A stretch of 36,356 nt of DNA from Nitrospiraceae bacterium UBA2166 (GTDB lineage: Bacteria > Nitrospirota > Nitrospiria > Nitrospirales > UBA2166), in NCBI GenBank assembly GCA_002328825.1, contig DCWI01000076.1:1-36356 (forward strand). The letters are read 5' to 3'. Shown piece by piece: positions 1 to 8,351 of this stretch. Position 1 is the stretch's first letter. Each line of letters opens with the position of its first letter. Both the position numbers and the translations under genes were made by a program. Below the pieces are notes generated by a model. The model saw only the letters and a list, made by a program, of their open reading frames with translations, was not told the DNA's origin and made no database searches.

Positions 1-845
1 AGGATATAACTGGGCTGTATGGCCGAGGTGGGTTGGTGTGTAGCGAAAAAAATGGGTTTGATGTGTCTTCATTCCATGGGGAGTTACAATCGTATTGTAA
101 TGATAGCCGTATTATTTGTGGGTTTGATCGATATCACCCCATCGTAGGGAATCATGGCATTGTAGGCCATAAGACAAAAGTTTTTGATATAGGAGGATTT
201 GTTGTTGTCAATCTTTCTCGGCCGATAAGTGAGATCGAGGCTGAATTTACGCATGCAGTACGTAAGAACATTAAAAAGGCCACGCGAGCTGGGTGTAGTA
301 TTTTTTCAGAAGTTACGTTAGAGCATCTTGACGATTTTATGGCTGTGTATTCAGCTACTCTTGCTCGTAATCATGCCGCAGATTTTTACTATCTACCGGA
401 AGATTTTTATCGAGATCTTCCATCTCAAATGGAGGGGAAATATCGTTTTTTCTATACCGAACTTGCCGGGCGGGTTGTTTCATGTGAGTTGGTGTTATTC
501 CATGGGATCTACTGCCATTCATTTCTCGGCGGGACCCTTGAAGGTTTTGGCTCGGTGTGTCCAAATCATATGCTGAAGAGAGAGATCATCAGGTTTGCAC
601 AGGAGTCTGGATGTCAATACTACCTCCTTGGAGGTGGGACAAAGCCCTATGATGGAATTTGGTCTTATAAAAATGGGTTTTCCCCAGAAGGAACTGTGGC
701 ATCACATATTGGGGGAACAATTTTTGATGATGATGCCTATCTATTGGTGCGGGAGGCATTGGTGGGTGGAGGGATTCCAGTGAATAAGGAGCGAATTCAG
801 TTTTATGATCAGATATCGTATATGAGTAATACGCACGTCTCATGA
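1..845 (+). CDS. FemAB/GNAT-like acyltransferase, 5'-truncated by window edge
   Basis: The reading frame is open from the first in-frame codon at position 3. The residues before the first possible start (TTG at 33) read DITGLYGRGG, so the true start lies left of the window. This matches the 'YGYGG' segment of FemAB-like proteins (Acetyltransf_6 fold). Conserved-looking parts are FxRYHPIxGNH near the start, a basic segment with KNIKKATRAG, and LLGGGTKPYDGIWSYKNGF near the C-terminus, which is typical of this family. Members transfer acyl or aminoacyl groups to amino sugars or peptidoglycan. In this polysaccharide cluster an N-acyltransferase acting on a sugar is the best guess, but the substrate cannot be read from the sequence. 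A methyltransferase gene follows after 58 bp. Confidence 0.72.
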   Translation, partial: DITGLYGRGGLVCSEKNGFDVSSFHGELQSYCNDSRIICGFDRYHPIVGNHGIVGHKTKVFDIGGFVVVNLSRPISEIEAEFTHAVRKNIKKATRAGCSIFSEVTLEHLDDFMAVYSATLARNHAADFYYLPEDFYRDLPSQMEGKYRFFYTELAGRVVSCELVLFHGIYCHSFLGGTLEGFGSVCPNHMLKREIIRFAQESGCQYYLLGGGTKPYDGIWSYKNGFSPEGTVASHIGGTIFDDDAYLLVREALVGGGIPVNKERIQFYDQISYMSNTHVS

Positions 846-903
846 TATGCATTATTTGTGCGAGTATGACGTATAAAAGGAATGTTGTATTTGAGGAGAG
901 CAT

Positions 904-1599
904 ATGACGGAGCAAATAGAGCATCCCAAAAACATGGCGTTCTGGGATCAAACGTTTGCCAATAGGGCATGGGGACAATATCCTCCCGAGGAATTGATCC
1001 GGTTTGTAGCACGCACTTTTGGGAAGGTGCCTGATCGAAGTGAGATTTCTTTCTTGGAAGTTGGGTGTGGGCCTGGCGCAAATATTTGGTATTTGTGCCG
1101 TGAGGGGTACCGTGTCTCCGGAATTGATGGATCTCAAACGGCAATTAATCAGGCAAAAAATCGGCTGCAATCTGAAAGGCTTCTCCACGAAACTTCAGCC
1201 GTTGACCTTCAGCAAGGAGATTTTTCAATGTTGCCGTGGGCGGACGAGGCTTTTGATGCCGTTGTGGATATCGAAGCAGTGTATGCGAATGAGATGAGTG
1301 TTATTGTGTCATGTATTGCAGAGATTCATCGAGTGCTAAAGTGCGGGGGTGTTTTTTTTGGAAAGATGTTTGGAATACAAACTGCAGGCTATGGGACGGG
1401 ACGGATGATTGAAGAAAATACTTATGTTGATCCATCCGTTGGGCCATGTGCTGGTTTTGGAATCAGTCACTTTTTCTCGGAGGCTGAGTTGAGAAAACTG
1501 TTTTCAAGCTTCTCAAGGCTAAGTTTTGATTGGGTTCACCGGACAGACCATGAGGGAACGGTCGAAGTATTCGAGTGGTTATTAACTGCAACAAAATGA
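904..1599 (+). CDS. class I SAM-dependent methyltransferase
   Basis: This 231-aa cytoplasmic protein has a Rossmann-type motif I (FLEVGCGPGANIWYL, about residues 48-62) followed by the acidic motif VSGIDGS. Further on are the motif IV-like stretch FDAVVDIEAVYAN and IHRVLKCGGVFFGKMFG, as in Methyltransf_11/25 family enzymes. The ATG start has a strong Shine-Dalgarno sequence (GAGGAGAG) just upstream. Its stop overlaps the start of the next gene in an ATGA arrangement, so the two are probably translationally coupled. It likely methylates a sugar or sugar nucleotide, but the position and substrate are unknown. Confidence 0.8.
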   Translation: MTEQIEHPKNMAFWDQTFANRAWGQYPPEELIRFVARTFGKVPDRSEISFLEVGCGPGANIWYLCREGYRVSGIDGSQTAINQAKNRLQSERLLHETSAVDLQQGDFSMLPWADEAFDAVVDIEAVYANEMSVIVSCIAEIHRVLKCGGVFFGKMFGIQTAGYGTGRMIEENTYVDPSVGPCAGFGISHFFSEAELRKLFSSFSRLSFDWVHRTDHEGTVEVFEWLLTATK

Positions 1600-2816
1600 G
1601 TCATCCCCAAACAGCACTACCCACTTTTTCACGAGTCATTGGTGGCGAACTTCCACTTTCTCCAGACGAGGCCGAGTTGTGGTTGGCTGGTAAAGAGAAT
1701 GACCTTTCCTCCCTCGCATCAGTTTGCGAACTCTGGGGAGGGGAGGGGAAAGTGTGTTGGCTTAGGTATGGCCGTTCTGCGCTTGGCGCTGCGCTTGGTT
1801 TGTGTAATATTCAATCGACTAGCCGTGTTGCTCTTCCCGCGTATCAATGTGTAGCAGTCGTAAACAAAATATCATCGTATACTCGGAATTGGACGACATA
1901 TGGTCTTGATGAGTTTCTTATTCCCGATTCTAGAGAGTTCTTGGAGCTTGCTCGGACCGCACATGCTGTAATCACCTGTGTGTATTTTGGTTCTAGGAGA
2001 ATTGAATCTCGTCTCCAAGAATGTGTCGATGATCTACGGAATCTTCAGGATATCCCTTGGATTATCGAAGACAGAGTCATGTGCTTTCCTGATTTGTCTT
2101 GCCTCATTGGGGCGGAAGAGCGGTGTGATTTCGCATTACTTAGCTTTCGGAAGCATTATCCTGTTCCAGATGGAGCCTTGCTAGTCGCCTGTTCTGAGCG
2201 GGCTCGTGAGGCGCTAGGTGATCAATCGAGAGCCTGTTCTTTTGGGCGCCTTGACGCGCAACTTGCAATTCGGAAAAAGGTGCGTGCAAAAGTGAAACGA
2301 CACGCATGGTTATCGGCTTCGCCATTTGTTGATGATCCCTTGTGGAATGCTCGGAACGAGAGTGTTGTAAGTGAAATGTACCTAGACTCTATCGCAGATT
2401 CAAAAGCTATTGACTTTCTTCCTGGCACAACTGCCTCAGCTCGCTACATACTCGAGAGGGATCTGGTGTGTGATGCTCATGACGTGCGGAGATGGTCGCG
2501 GGTTGTTGTTGATGGGGTGCGTTCTATTGATCGTTTGAACATGACGGTGAACGTGGAGGATTGCTGTGGCATTGGAGTGCCTTTGCTTGTCGCCAATCGT
2601 GATGCTTTCAAGGCAGTGGCGGCAGAAAATGGTATTTTTTTGCCAGTACACTGGCCTCGATATGATGAAAATCAAGTGTGCCTCTCCGTCCAATTCTGGT
2701 ACATGCGAGAGGTTACGGTGCCTATCGCCTCTGGCGGATCCGAAGACGATATAGTGTTTCTGCTGGATATGGTTGCCCGGTTCTGTCGTGAACTAACGGA
2801 GTTTCAGGATAGTTGA
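1596..2816 (+). CDS. divergent DegT/DnrJ/EryC1-type PLP-dependent protein
   Basis: This 406-aa protein has a fold type I aminotransferase outline. The segment RYGRSALGAALG is followed by VALPAYQC, matching the substrate/PLP phosphate region of sugar aminotransferases. IIEDRVMCF carries the Asp expected to contact the PLP ring nitrogen. SFRKHYPVPDGALLVA carries the likely Schiff-base Lys. I chose ATG 1596, which overlaps the preceding stop by 4 bp, over an in-frame GTG at 1575 that has no good ribosome site and would lie inside the methyltransferase gene. The protein is far from the canonical LegC/WecE type encoded at 4925 and may act on an unusual substrate. It is the third gene of a tight group with the FemAB-like and methyltransferase genes. 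Confidence 0.62.
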   Translation: MSHPQTALPTFSRVIGGELPLSPDEAELWLAGKENDLSSLASVCELWGGEGKVCWLRYGRSALGAALGLCNIQSTSRVALPAYQCVAVVNKISSYTRNWTTYGLDEFLIPDSREFLELARTAHAVITCVYFGSRRIESRLQECVDDLRNLQDIPWIIEDRVMCFPDLSCLIGAEERCDFALLSFRKHYPVPDGALLVACSERAREALGDQSRACSFGRLDAQLAIRKKVRAKVKRHAWLSASPFVDDPLWNARNESVVSEMYLDSIADSKAIDFLPGTTASARYILERDLVCDAHDVRRWSRVVVDGVRSIDRLNMTVNVEDCCGIGVPLLVANRDAFKAVAAENGIFLPVHWPRYDENQVCLSVQFWYMREVTVPIASGGSEDDIVFLLDMVARFCRELTEFQDS

Positions 2817-2852
2817 TGATGTTTTTAAGCACTACTATGTCGAGATTATTGT

Positions 2853-3929
2853 ATGTACTCTGATATCACCACGCTCTGTATCGAATCTGGACGCACCATC
2901 ATTGAGGCAATTCGTCTCATGGATCAGAGTCGAATGGGTATTGTTCTTGTAGTGGATAGAAACAAGAAGCTTATTGGAACCATTACTGACGGGGACATTC
3001 GCCGTTCGGTGCTTGCAAAAATAAGTTTTTCCGAATCTGTTGATCTTTTGCTTAAGCGCAAAGGGGACGACGGATGTATCAGTCCGGTGACAGCGTCAAT
3101 TGGCGCTGAAGAGAGTATTTGGATCGATTTGTTGAAACAGCATAAAATTAGTCATCTTCCCCTCCTTGATAGCGCGAAGTGTGTCAAAGGGCTTGTGAAA
3201 TTAGATGAATTATTGCTTGGGAGAACTCCAGGACTTGAAGCGATCGTCATGGCAGGAGGTGAAGGACAACGCTTAATGCCATTGACTGAGAATACCCCAA
3301 AACCGATGCTGCCTGTTGGTGATAAACCCCTGTTGGAGATCATTATCAAAAATCTCGCTGACGCAGGTATTACGAAAGTAAAGGTAGCGACCCACCATAA
3401 GCCTGAAACAATTAAGACCCATTTTGGAGATGGAAAGGAATTCGGTGTTGATCTTTCGTATGTGTCAGAAGAGCGTCCTTTAGGGACTGCGGGAGGGTTG
3501 GGGTTGTTAAAGCCACCCGATCAGACCACGTTGGTCATCAATGGGGATATTCTCACCAATGTCGATTTTAGAGCGATGCTGTCTTATCACAAGGAGCATC
3601 AGGCCGATTTGACAGTCGCGGTTCGTCACTATGATCTCAAAGTGCCATACGGCGTAGTTGAATGTGCTGGTCCGGCCGTGGAGCGAATCACTGAAAAACC
3701 GGTGTTTGGTGTGTTTGTGAATGCGGGGATCTATCTCTTGGAGCCCACTACGTATTGTTTTATACCAAATGATGAGCATTTTCATATGACTCAGCTCATT
3801 GGCCGTTTGCTCAGTGCTAAACGGGTAGTTGTGAGTTTTCCGATACATGAAGAGTGGCTGGATATTGGGAATCATACAGATTATCAACGAGCGCAGGAAT
3901 TAGTTAAGGATTTGAAGGTGAATACATGA
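2853..3929 (+). CDS. CBS-domain sugar-1-phosphate nucleotidyltransferase (PtmE-like)
   Basis: The 358-aa protein has two parts. Residues 1 to about 120 form a CBS pair (VVDRNKKLIGTITDGDIRRSV, then LPLLDSAKCVKGLVKLDELL). Residues from about 128 form a nucleotidyltransferase domain with the signature MAGGEGQRLMPLT and then PKPMLPVGDKPLLE. GDILTNVDF carries the metal-binding Asp. This CBS-plus-transferase architecture is that of PtmE, the glucosamine-1-phosphate guanylyltransferase of the Campylobacter legionaminic pathway. That pathway also uses the LegB and LegC types encoded immediately downstream, so a GDP-amino-sugar product is likely. CBS domains often bind nucleotides, so feedback control is possible. 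The stop overlaps the next ATG by 4 bp. Confidence 0.8.
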   Translation: MYSDITTLCIESGRTIIEAIRLMDQSRMGIVLVVDRNKKLIGTITDGDIRRSVLAKISFSESVDLLLKRKGDDGCISPVTASIGAEESIWIDLLKQHKISHLPLLDSAKCVKGLVKLDELLLGRTPGLEAIVMAGGEGQRLMPLTENTPKPMLPVGDKPLLEIIIKNLADAGITKVKVATHHKPETIKTHFGDGKEFGVDLSYVSEERPLGTAGGLGLLKPPDQTTLVINGDILTNVDFRAMLSYHKEHQADLTVAVRHYDLKVPYGVVECAGPAVERITEKPVFGVFVNAGIYLLEPTTYCFIPNDEHFHMTQLIGRLLSAKRVVVSFPIHEEWLDIGNHTDYQRAQELVKDLKVNT

Positions 3930-4909
3930 GTTGGGTTGGGAAATCAGTTCTTGTAACAGGGGCTGGGGGATTTATCGGAAGTCACCTTGTTGAGCGACTT
4001 GTGTCTCTGGGTGCAACGACCAAGGCCTTTGTGCATTATAGAAGTGATGGGTCTTGGGGGTGGCTTGATCGATCTCGATACAAAGAAGACATTGAAGTGC
4101 TTGCCGGAGATGTGAGGGATTTTGGCAGTGTCTCAAGCGCGATTGCAAACACCGATGTTGTTTTTCACCTCGCGGCTCTTATTGCGATTCCCTATTCGTA
4201 TCGATCACCGATGTCATTTGTGGAGACGAATGTCAATGGTACATTGAATGTTCTGCAGGCTTGTCGTTTGGCCAATGTGCAACGTCTAGTCCATACCTCA
4301 ACGAGTGAGGTATATGGTACGGCTCAGCAAGTGCCCATTAGTGAATCACATCCTCTTCAGGCACAGTCTCCGTATGCCGCGAGTAAAATTGCAGCAGATA
4401 AACTTGTTGAATCATTTCATCTTTCGTTTGGGCTGCCAGTGGTTACGGTAAGGCCCTTCAATACATTTGGGCCTCGCCAATCCTCTCGAGCGGTGACTCC
4501 AACCATTATTATGCAGGCGTTGACCGGTGATACTGTCCGGCTTGGGAATTTACATCCAACACGTGATTTAAACTATGTAGAGAATATTATTGATGGATTT
4601 GTTCGTGCAGCTTTATGTAAAGATGGGATTGGCTGGACTGTAAATCTTGGGTCTGGTGTTGAAGTCAGTGTTGGAGATCTTGCGAAGTTGATTTTCACAC
4701 TTGTTGACGCGAAGGCAGTGATTCAAGTGGAAGGACATCGCGTTCGGCCTCAAGGAAGCGAGGTTGACCGTCTGATTGCCGACAATGCTTCAGCAAAAGA
4801 GAGGTTGGACTGGGAACCTGCTGTTTCGCTTGAGGAGGGGTTGCGTCTTACTGTCAAATGGATGCGTGAGCACCTACATAAATATCGCCCGGACGAATAT
4901 GTGCTGTAG
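3926..4909 (+). CDS. legB: LegB-type NDP-sugar 4,6-dehydratase (extended SDR)
   Basis: This 327-aa extended short-chain dehydrogenase has the NAD-binding motif VTGAGGFIG at residues 10-18, the HLAAL strand, TSTSEVYG, and the catalytic YxxxK as SPYAASKIAAD near residue 149. RPFNTFGPRQSSRAVTPTII and the overall pattern match the LegB (Cj1319-type) subfamily, which makes a 4-keto-6-deoxy intermediate from GDP-GlcNAc. The ATG start overlaps the preceding stop (ATGA) and follows an AAGGTG ribosome site. The adjacent guanylyltransferase-like and aminotransferase genes give consistent steps. The GDP rather than UDP substrate is inferred from this context. Confidence 0.82.
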   Translation: MSWVGKSVLVTGAGGFIGSHLVERLVSLGATTKAFVHYRSDGSWGWLDRSRYKEDIEVLAGDVRDFGSVSSAIANTDVVFHLAALIAIPYSYRSPMSFVETNVNGTLNVLQACRLANVQRLVHTSTSEVYGTAQQVPISESHPLQAQSPYAASKIAADKLVESFHLSFGLPVVTVRPFNTFGPRQSSRAVTPTIIMQALTGDTVRLGNLHPTRDLNYVENIIDGFVRAALCKDGIGWTVNLGSGVEVSVGDLAKLIFTLVDAKAVIQVEGHRVRPQGSEVDRLIADNASAKERLDWEPAVSLEEGLRLTVKWMREHLHKYRPDEYVL

Positions 4910-4924
4910 ATAGTTGAGGATGGA

Positions 4925-6091
4925 ATGCTGACTGGCGACATTCCGCTAAGTGTTCCCGAACTCGGTGGCAATGAGTGGAAGTATGTGAAGGAAGGGCTTG
5001 ACTCGGGATGGGTGTCGTCAGCTGGACCATTTGTCACCCGCTTTGAAGTGGAGGTAGCTCAATATGTTGGGTCGAGGCATGCGGTTGCGATGGTCAATGG
5101 GACGGCTGCGTTGCACATTGCCTTGCAGGTTATTGGAGTTGAACCGAATGATGAAATTCTTGTCTCAGATCTCACCTTTATCTCCCCAGTAAACGCAATA
5201 CGATATTGTCAGGCGCACCCTGTGCTTATGGATGTTCATCCTGAGACCTGGCAAATGGATTCTAGAAAAGTGGCTCAGTTTTTGGATGAAAATTGTGAGA
5301 TTCGAGGTACCCAATGTTTTAATCAATCGACCGGGCGGCGTGTTCGCGCGATTCTTCCTGTGCATATCCTTGGGCTCGCATGCGAAATTGATCGTATTGT
5401 GGAAATAGCAAGACGCTATCACTTGTACGTTGTTGAAGATGCCGCTGAAGGAATGGGGGTGCGCTATCGCCAACAACATGTTGGTACGTTTGGGGACGTT
5501 GGGGTGTTCAGTTTCAATGGGAATAAAATTATGACTGCTGGGGGTGGAGGTATGCTTGTGACCGATGATGTAGAGAAGGCTGAGCGTGCACGGTATCTTT
5601 CAACTCAAGCAAAAGATGATCCAATTGAATCTGTGCACAATTGCATTGGGTACAATTATCGACTCAGCAGTGTTCAGGCTTGCATTGGAGTTGCCCAGTT
5701 AGAGCAACTCGATACATTTATCGCAAAGAAACGTTTTATTGCTAAAACCTACGAAGAGGCATTTCGCAATTTGCCTCAGGTTCATGTAATGCCCTGTTCG
5801 CCAGAGACGGAGCCAACGTGGTGGTTATATACGATTCTACTGGATGAGAAGATGCGGCTTGCTGAGCGGAAAACCGTGATTCAGAAGCTTCATCGGCGCG
5901 GAGTTGGTGTTCGACCTTTGTGGCATACGATTCACAACCTCAGACCATATTTGGATTGTTATGCTTACCGCATTGAATGCTCTGTGATGTTGTATGAACG
6001 TGCGATTAGCCTTCCGTCAAGTGTTGCTCTAAATCAGAACGATCTCGGTGTATGCATTGAAGCTATTCATGATGTTGTTAGGTCGTTTTAG
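4925..6091 (+). CDS. legC: LegC-type NDP-4-keto-6-deoxysugar aminotransferase
   Basis: This 388-aa DegT/DnrJ/EryC1 family enzyme contains NGTAALHIAL, SDLTFISPVNAIRY, VVEDAAEGMG (the Asp contacting the PLP nitrogen) and FSFNGNKIMTAGGGGML, in which Lys201 is the expected Schiff-base residue. The opening, PLSVPELGGNEWKYVKEGLDSGWVSS in two parts, is characteristic of the LegC group. It should transaminate the 4-keto group formed by the dehydratase encoded 15 bp upstream, giving a 4-amino-4,6-dideoxy sugar nucleotide. GAGGAT before the ATG is a good ribosome site. The GNAT enzyme that would acylate the amine in the Leg pathway is not adjacent. Confidence 0.83.
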   Translation: MLTGDIPLSVPELGGNEWKYVKEGLDSGWVSSAGPFVTRFEVEVAQYVGSRHAVAMVNGTAALHIALQVIGVEPNDEILVSDLTFISPVNAIRYCQAHPVLMDVHPETWQMDSRKVAQFLDENCEIRGTQCFNQSTGRRVRAILPVHILGLACEIDRIVEIARRYHLYVVEDAAEGMGVRYRQQHVGTFGDVGVFSFNGNKIMTAGGGGMLVTDDVEKAERARYLSTQAKDDPIESVHNCIGYNYRLSSVQACIGVAQLEQLDTFIAKKRFIAKTYEEAFRNLPQVHVMPCSPETEPTWWLYTILLDEKMRLAERKTVIQKLHRRGVGVRPLWHTIHNLRPYLDCYAYRIECSVMLYERAISLPSSVALNQNDLGVCIEAIHDVVRSF

Positions 6092-6093
6092 CA

Positions 6094-8232
6094 TTGCCGA
6101 GATCTTACTTGAACCAGGAGAGTGTATCTTCCATCTTTGTCGAGCGTCTTTCGTTGTGGGTGTGGTTTCGCAATGTGTGGCCATACTTGATACGAGAACG
6201 CATGAATGACTCATCAGGTATTCGTCGATGTTTTGTATTTGATGGGTTCTACCTTGTGTTATGGATAGCTAGAATATCGGCAGGGATTATTGGTTGTAGG
6301 GTAGAGCGGTTTCACTTCAAGCTTGTTGATGTTCGAGATAATACTGATACTTGCATTGAACTGCGGCTTCGGTTTTCTGATTTATTCGAAGTGCAGGAAG
6401 CTGCGCGAAGGCTCTTTTCGTCTGTGCTTGAGCAATGTGAAACTGACTGTTCCATCAGAACGTACCTAGAAAAGGCACTAGCCATGGTGGTTCGACGGCG
6501 GATCCTTCTTGTGCAAATTGCCTTGTGGAAGGCAAGAAGTTTGAGTAGCCAAGGTACAACGATTTTGTTTGTTGAGCATGAGGTTGGTCTTTCTGCGGTG
6601 AACGAATACGCTTCACGCTATGGAGTTTCTGTTGTGGGAGTGCGTAAACCGTGGCGTGCCTCTGAGTTCGTAAGACGGGCGGTAGGGCATGGAGGAAAGA
6701 TGCCTCTTCTCCGCGCCATATTTCAGTACGGGAGTCTGTTCTTTACCCGATTGAGGTGGAAGTGTACAGGAGATCCACGAAATATTGTGGTGGGTGATCA
6801 GGACAAAACGTTCATGAAGCAAGCACGAGAAGACGTACGGCCCTCACTCCTTAATGCAAAGGTAGCAATACAGCAAACTGGCGCTCTCAATCTGAATCAT
6901 CCTGAGCAGACATCTGATCTTTTCTTCTGGCAACAGTCTGCGATTTCAGGTCAAGATCTTCTGGTGCTTCTCAACGCCGGAATTTCTTTATCTCGACGGT
7001 CTATTGAGGAAGAGCAGGCCATGGAATTGGCTGGTATCGCGAGACTTGGGCTTTCTCGTCATGCCTTGATTACTTCTAGTACTCCATCATATGTTCATTG
7101 GGCGTGTGTTAATTCTCGCTACGTTGTACGTTCTGCGGACACACTTCCTGTACGCGAGTCTCGGTGGGTGAATAGTCAAATCTCATCGTACAATAAGTTG
7201 CGGTCCTATTGGAATGCTCTCTTTAGCAAACACAATGTAAAAGTTTTTTGCACTTGGCTCCGATATGATGAGCAACACTGCGCCATTACTGACGCTTTAC
7301 GGGATTGTGGTGGAGCTATGGCTGTGTATCCAAGAGCATATACACCTCATCCTTCCCCATTGACAACGGCGGCTGTTGACATCTGTTTTTCGTACTCAAT
7401 GTTGCATGCTGATGTTGAGCGACGCTCACAGTCAAAGATCCCATATCATGTAGCCACCGGGTTTATAGGGGATCATCGATTTTCTCTTCTCCAACCTGAA
7501 GCTGATTGTGTGCGAGGGATGCTGCGTAGGAATGGAGCCTCTCGAATTCTGGCACTTTTTGATGAAAATTCAACTAATGACTCACGATGGCATACTGGGA
7601 ACGAATTTATGCGTGTTAACTATCTCTTTCTGCTTGAGAAGGTCCTTGAAAAGCCATGGCTTGGATTGGTCATCAAGCCTAAAGTTCCAGGAGATCTTCG
7701 TCATCGTCTTGGTGATGTGGCGCGCATTCTAGATGATGCGATTTCCACGGGGCGATGTCATGTGTATGAGGATGGAGATTATACAGCCTCTTATCCTCCG
7801 GCGGTTGCAGCACTTGCAGCTGATGTTGCTGTACATGCGCATCTTTGTGCGGGGACAGCGGGGGTTGAGGCAGCGTTAACTGGTGTTCCAACGTTGTTGG
7901 TTGATCGTGAAGGATGGCCTGCTAGTCCTTTGTATAAATTAGGGGTTGGGCGCGTGGTTTTTAATGATTGGGACACGGTGTGGAAGGCGTGTTGTGAGCA
8001 TTGGTCAAGTCCAGATGGTATTTCAGGGTTTGGGGATTGGACTTCTGTACTTGACAGCATTGACCCGTTTCGGGATGGACGTGCTGCGGAAAGGATGGGG
8101 ACGTACATCGAGTGGCTTATTGAGGGATTTAAACACGGTCTTGATCGTGACATTGTGATGGCTGACGCTGCTGAACGATACTGTGCGATATGGGGCAGGG
8201 ACAAAGTGACAGACGTTACGGGAGTTATATAG
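6094..8232 (+). CDS. large GT-B-like surface-carbohydrate transferase, family uncertain
   Basis: The 712-aa protein resembles 'surface carbohydrate biosynthesis' proteins with a GT-B/Kdo-transferase-like C-terminal half. That half has LVIKPKVPGD near residue 528, then HAHLCAGTAGVEAALTGVPTLLVD around residues 580-602, corresponding to the donor-binding region. The N-terminal part (about 1-300) has no motif I recognise. The TTG start follows the legC stop by 2 bp with only a weak ribosome site. The ATG of MNDSSG (6202) is an alternative start, so the N-terminus is uncertain. It probably transfers a nucleotide-activated sugar or ulosonate onto the glycan. It shares its general architecture with the protein encoded at 13194-15068. 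Confidence 0.5.
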   Translation: MPRSYLNQESVSSIFVERLSLWVWFRNVWPYLIRERMNDSSGIRRCFVFDGFYLVLWIARISAGIIGCRVERFHFKLVDVRDNTDTCIELRLRFSDLFEVQEAARRLFSSVLEQCETDCSIRTYLEKALAMVVRRRILLVQIALWKARSLSSQGTTILFVEHEVGLSAVNEYASRYGVSVVGVRKPWRASEFVRRAVGHGGKMPLLRAIFQYGSLFFTRLRWKCTGDPRNIVVGDQDKTFMKQAREDVRPSLLNAKVAIQQTGALNLNHPEQTSDLFFWQQSAISGQDLLVLLNAGISLSRRSIEEEQAMELAGIARLGLSRHALITSSTPSYVHWACVNSRYVVRSADTLPVRESRWVNSQISSYNKLRSYWNALFSKHNVKVFCTWLRYDEQHCAITDALRDCGGAMAVYPRAYTPHPSPLTTAAVDICFSYSMLHADVERRSQSKIPYHVATGFIGDHRFSLLQPEADCVRGMLRRNGASRILALFDENSTNDSRWHTGNEFMRVNYLFLLEKVLEKPWLGLVIKPKVPGDLRHRLGDVARILDDAISTGRCHVYEDGDYTASYPPAVAALAADVAVHAHLCAGTAGVEAALTGVPTLLVDREGWPASPLYKLGVGRVVFNDWDTVWKACCEHWSSPDGISGFGDWTSVLDSIDPFRDGRAAERMGTYIEWLIEGFKHGLDRDIVMADAAERYCAIWGRDKVTDVTGVI

Positions 8233-8234
8233 AG

Positions 8235-8351
8235 ATGACTAACTCTAATATTTTTGTTTCTGCCATTAGGAGTACGGCGCATGGAGGGCTTACTGGGATG
8301 GCGATGTCACGAAGGCTGGAAGGAGAGTCGTTGTTCGTATGGGAGGATTAG
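8235..8351 (+). CDS. possible 38-aa ORF between transferase and FkbM genes
   Basis: An ATG 2 bp after the stop of the large transferase opens a 38-codon frame (MTNSNIFVSAIRSTAHGG at its start) ending at TAG 8349-8351, inside the start of the FkbM gene. There is little ribosome-binding signal apart from AGAG. I do not recognise the product. It could be a coupling peptide, the remnant of a truncated gene, or chance. Included at low confidence because it fills the 106-bp gap exactly. Confidence 0.2.
   Translation: MTNSNIFVSAIRSTAHGGLTGMAMSRRLEGESLFVWED

Noticed and set aside
33..845. TTG at 33 as the start of the first gene
   Set aside because: Conserved-looking residues (YGRGG) are encoded upstream in the same frame, so the gene begins outside the window.
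589..1188. 199-aa minus-strand ORF across the first two genes
   Set aside because: It is antisense to the FemAB-like and methyltransferase genes, both with clear motifs. No promoter or ribosome site supports it.
2853..6091. A complete legionaminic-acid pathway
   Set aside because: Only the first three GDP-branch steps are present. No LegG, LegI or LegF is visible in the window.
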